A stretch of DNA of 64,000 nt. It comes from Tubiluchus corallicola. Taxonomy: Eukaryota > Priapulida > Priapulimorpha > Priapulimorphida > Tubiluchidae. The stretch lies in contig JAQGDQ010000531.1 of assembly GCA_030141605.1 (NCBI GenBank), positions 84,501-148,500 on the forward strand, in the 5' to 3' direction. The notes beneath the pieces were generated by a model. That model was not told where the DNA came from and searched no databases. It worked only from the letters and a program-made list of their open reading frames with translations. The position numbers were made by a program, and so were the translations under genes. Shown here one piece after another: positions 62,093-64,000 of the stretch (position 1 is the first letter of the stretch; every line of letters starts with the position of its first letter).

Positions 62093-62650
62093 CTTTGATT
62101 CGTCTAGCCTATGAATAAATGGCTTTGCCATGTAAACTAAATCCATAGTACTTGGAATAAAGTTCATTTGAGTTTAAAGCGGATTTTATAATTTTTACTC
62201 AAACCATTCAACTAGCAAAATAGTTTTATTTCTTCTTTTAGTCAAGGAATTCTGGTTTGATAACAATGGCAAATTGTACATTCCAGTTTATCCTTCTGAC
62301 TTCGTGTTAATGTAAGTAAGCTGATTTAGAAAATACTGCTCCTTAAGATGGGAATATTTTTAGGAAAAAAATCAAACATTTATGTACGGTACTCACTGAA
62401 TCCACAGAGAAATTATTTTGATATTTGAGCAAATAGAAATTCTGACCCAGGGAGTGTTTCTCCATCGTCGTTCAGTCCTTAGAACAATTTTTTGGGTTCA
62501 GGTCAGGAGACATTCCGTGCCACTCCAACAAGCCTATTTGATTTTCATAAAAAAAATTCACTTGTTTCGACACGGGGCCAGATCTTGTTGAAAAATACCA
62601 GATATTCGTCAAATAAATGTTTCAGTTCTGGAACAAAACTTCTGTGGAGA
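62093..62650 (-). mobile_element. Tc1/mariner-like transposon fossil, copy 2
   Basis: It matches copy 1 at 56,352-57,122 block for block. The minus strand reads YENQIGLLEWHGMSPDLNP followed by KNCSKD and a stop, keeping SPDLNP better than copy 1. This is the region just before the last catalytic acidic residue of Tc1/mariner transposases. It ends about 70 bases downstream (minus direction) of the sulfotransferase relic and shares its orientation. Confidence 0.7.
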
Positions 62651-62719
62651 ATCCCAGTGTGTTGTGGAGAATGCTCCATGCCCTCAATTCGTTGGAAGCT
62701 GCCAATGCCTTAATAGCAG

Positions 62720-63010
62720 TTACTGTGACCCGCCTTTGTAATATAAATTAGGTTTTGTAATATATTCTCTATTTTTAAGATTACAAAACTCTTTAGAGAA
62801 AAATGTCAGTTTTGTATATACATCATTTGATACACCTAGAAACTGGCTCAACCAGTGGGTGGTTTCTTCGTCTAAGTTTTCAAATTTGCCAATAAAGTTG
62901 TAATTAATAAAACACATGCTGCATAAGTCCACACATCTATCAAAACGTTCGTCCATTTTATCGTCTTCTGTACGAATCATGTATCCCAAAAAATTCCACA
63001 TATCTAGCAA
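62720..63010 (-). pseudogene. Sulfotransferase (CHST8-14-type) relic, C-terminal part
   Basis: About 95 residues without a start codon (the frame opens at a TTG). WNFLGYMIRTEDDKMDERF then RCVDLCSMCFINYNFIGKFE align with FLIYIVQTKFSELNEHWARY and VDLCNVCYIKYDFIGKLE of the intact gene at 9929-14380. The frame ends early after NLYYKGGSQ, where the intact protein continues YYKNISLEL, and the transposon fossil starts soon after. Neither the PAPS loop nor the 3'-phosphate motif is present. The upstream side dissolves into the 67-base repeat, so this is a broken gene or an exon left from one. Confidence 0.7.
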
Positions 63011-63268
63011 AACGTTCGTCCACTTTATTGTCTTCTGTACGAACCATGTATCCCAAAAAACTCCACATATCTAGCAAAACGTTCGTCCATTTTATCGTGT
63101 TCTGTACGAACCATGTATCCCAAAAAAGTCCACATATTTAGAAGAACGTTCGTCCATTATATCGTTTTCTCTTAGAGCCACGCATCCAAAAAACTCCACA
63201 CATATCCAGCAAAATGTTAATCCATTTTGTTGTTTTCTCTACGAATCATGTATCCGAAACTTCGTTAA
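62935..63268. repeat. 67-base minisatellite derived from the sulfotransferase exon, five units
   Basis: The shared word CGTTCGTCCA (TGTTAATCCA in the last unit) recurs at 62,946, 63,013, 63,080, 63,147 and 63,215, giving periods of 67, 67, 67 and 68. Each unit encodes, on the minus strand, a version of FLGYMVRTEDDKMDERF. Because 67 is not divisible by three, successive units fall in different frames and cannot be read as one protein. Divergence rises towards 63,268. Confidence 0.92.
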
Positions 63269-64000
63269 GGATTGCATACCAATGCAGACTTTGAATCAGC
63301 ACAGTTAAGCATACTGCCGTGAATTTCCTGTTATCGCGGAATTTTAGTGTACTACTTTAAAACCAAATCGCAAAAACAACTTAACTCCAAAATAACTTTT
63401 TATAATTTTAATTCCATAAGCTTTGGATCAGAATCAGTAACACAGCCTTTTTTTTCTAAAGTTAAAGCCACAAAACTGGTCTTGAAAAAGTTCCCCTAAA
63501 ACCAGTATTCATCCACCAGTCAAATCTTAAGAAAAAGTAGGGCCAATTATTATGTATAAAGACATTAATGTGACTAGAGACTGTGGACTTGTTCAAGTTC
63601 ACAACATATATAGCAGTTCTCATTCTTATATAAAAAAATCACAAAATGACTGTCATATCTTTATTTTATTTTTCATGTGACAATAATTGTGTTTCTTTAA
63701 GTAATATCTTGTTGCGAGCAGTGCTACCAGCGTCTTTGGTTTCATCACTTTCGACAATATTTGTTTGTTCTTTCTCAACTGCAGACACTAGATGCACAGG
63801 ACTGATGATACTCACTTTCGTGTATCATAAGGATTAACTGCAAAGGACATTAGTTTATATAGTCCATGAGCCAGACAACTTCTAGATATCTCTTTTTTCT
63901 CTTAAATGCAAACTTGCTGTTAAGGGTAAGTCGAAGATGGAGAAGATTAGAGATTATCATTGCTGTTATCAAGAAAACGTCGTTTGATAAACCCAGAAAC
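63269..64000. other. Gene-less window end
   Basis: AT-rich sequence with one 63-codon plus-strand frame (63,646-63,837) that shows no family features. Confidence 0.35.

Overview
This is nuclear DNA from an animal, most likely an invertebrate. It is AT-rich and gene-sparse. GT-AG introns that keep the reading frame can be placed in three genes. Several proteins are animal-type Golgi enzymes: a carbohydrate sulfotransferase of the CHST8-14 type, a CHST1-7-type sulfotransferase, beta-1,3-galactosyltransferase-like proteins and a DUF268 protein. The spaces between genes hold microsatellites and decayed mobile elements (non-LTR retrotransposon, Tc1/mariner, Penelope-like). There are no bacterial operons, CRISPR arrays or rRNA. 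I recognised no tRNA, and the sequence does not let me name the phylum.

The striking feature is a loose cluster of genes for secretory-pathway glycan-modifying enzymes. In order they are: an EGF-like/SAM methyltransferase (7090-8097, -); a CHST8-14-like sulfotransferase in two exons (9929-14380, +); an orphan C-terminal exon of a beta-1,3-GalT-like protein (18008-18402, -); a Nucleotid_trans/GT77-like transferase (22318-23304, -); a tiny two-exon gene (24080-24310, +) 24 bases before a two-exon beta-1,3-GalT-like gene (24335-25738, +); a second GT77-like transferase (30980-31969, -); a GT2-like transferase (32502-33569, +); and a DUF268 methyltransferase-like protein (36658-37740, +). After these come a broken sulfotransferase-galactosyltransferase chimera (57616-58701, -) and a sulfotransferase relic (62720-63010, -). 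All seven genes with an intact N-terminus start with a short cytoplasmic tail and one hydrophobic segment, which is the layout of type II Golgi enzymes. Three pairs are arranged head to head. Glycosyl transfer, sulfation and apparent methylation side by side suggest work on a sulfated and perhaps O-methylated glycan. That link is an inference.

Region by region: 1-7 kb is repeat-rich, with a non-LTR retrotransposon fossil and a second degenerate multicopy-type ORF. 7-14.4 kb holds the methyltransferase/sulfotransferase pair. 14.4-22.3 kb has element debris, microsatellites and the orphan GalT exon. 22.3-37.7 kb is the gene-dense core, in which dispersed repeats flank the second GT77-like/GT2-like pair. 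37.7-49 kb is almost empty apart from low-complexity sequence and one possible membrane-protein exon. 49.0-54.7 kb is a tandem segmental array of about 2.4-2.8 kb units. 55-64 kb holds broken enzyme genes, two copies of a Tc1-like fossil, and a 67-base minisatellite apparently made from a sulfotransferase exon.
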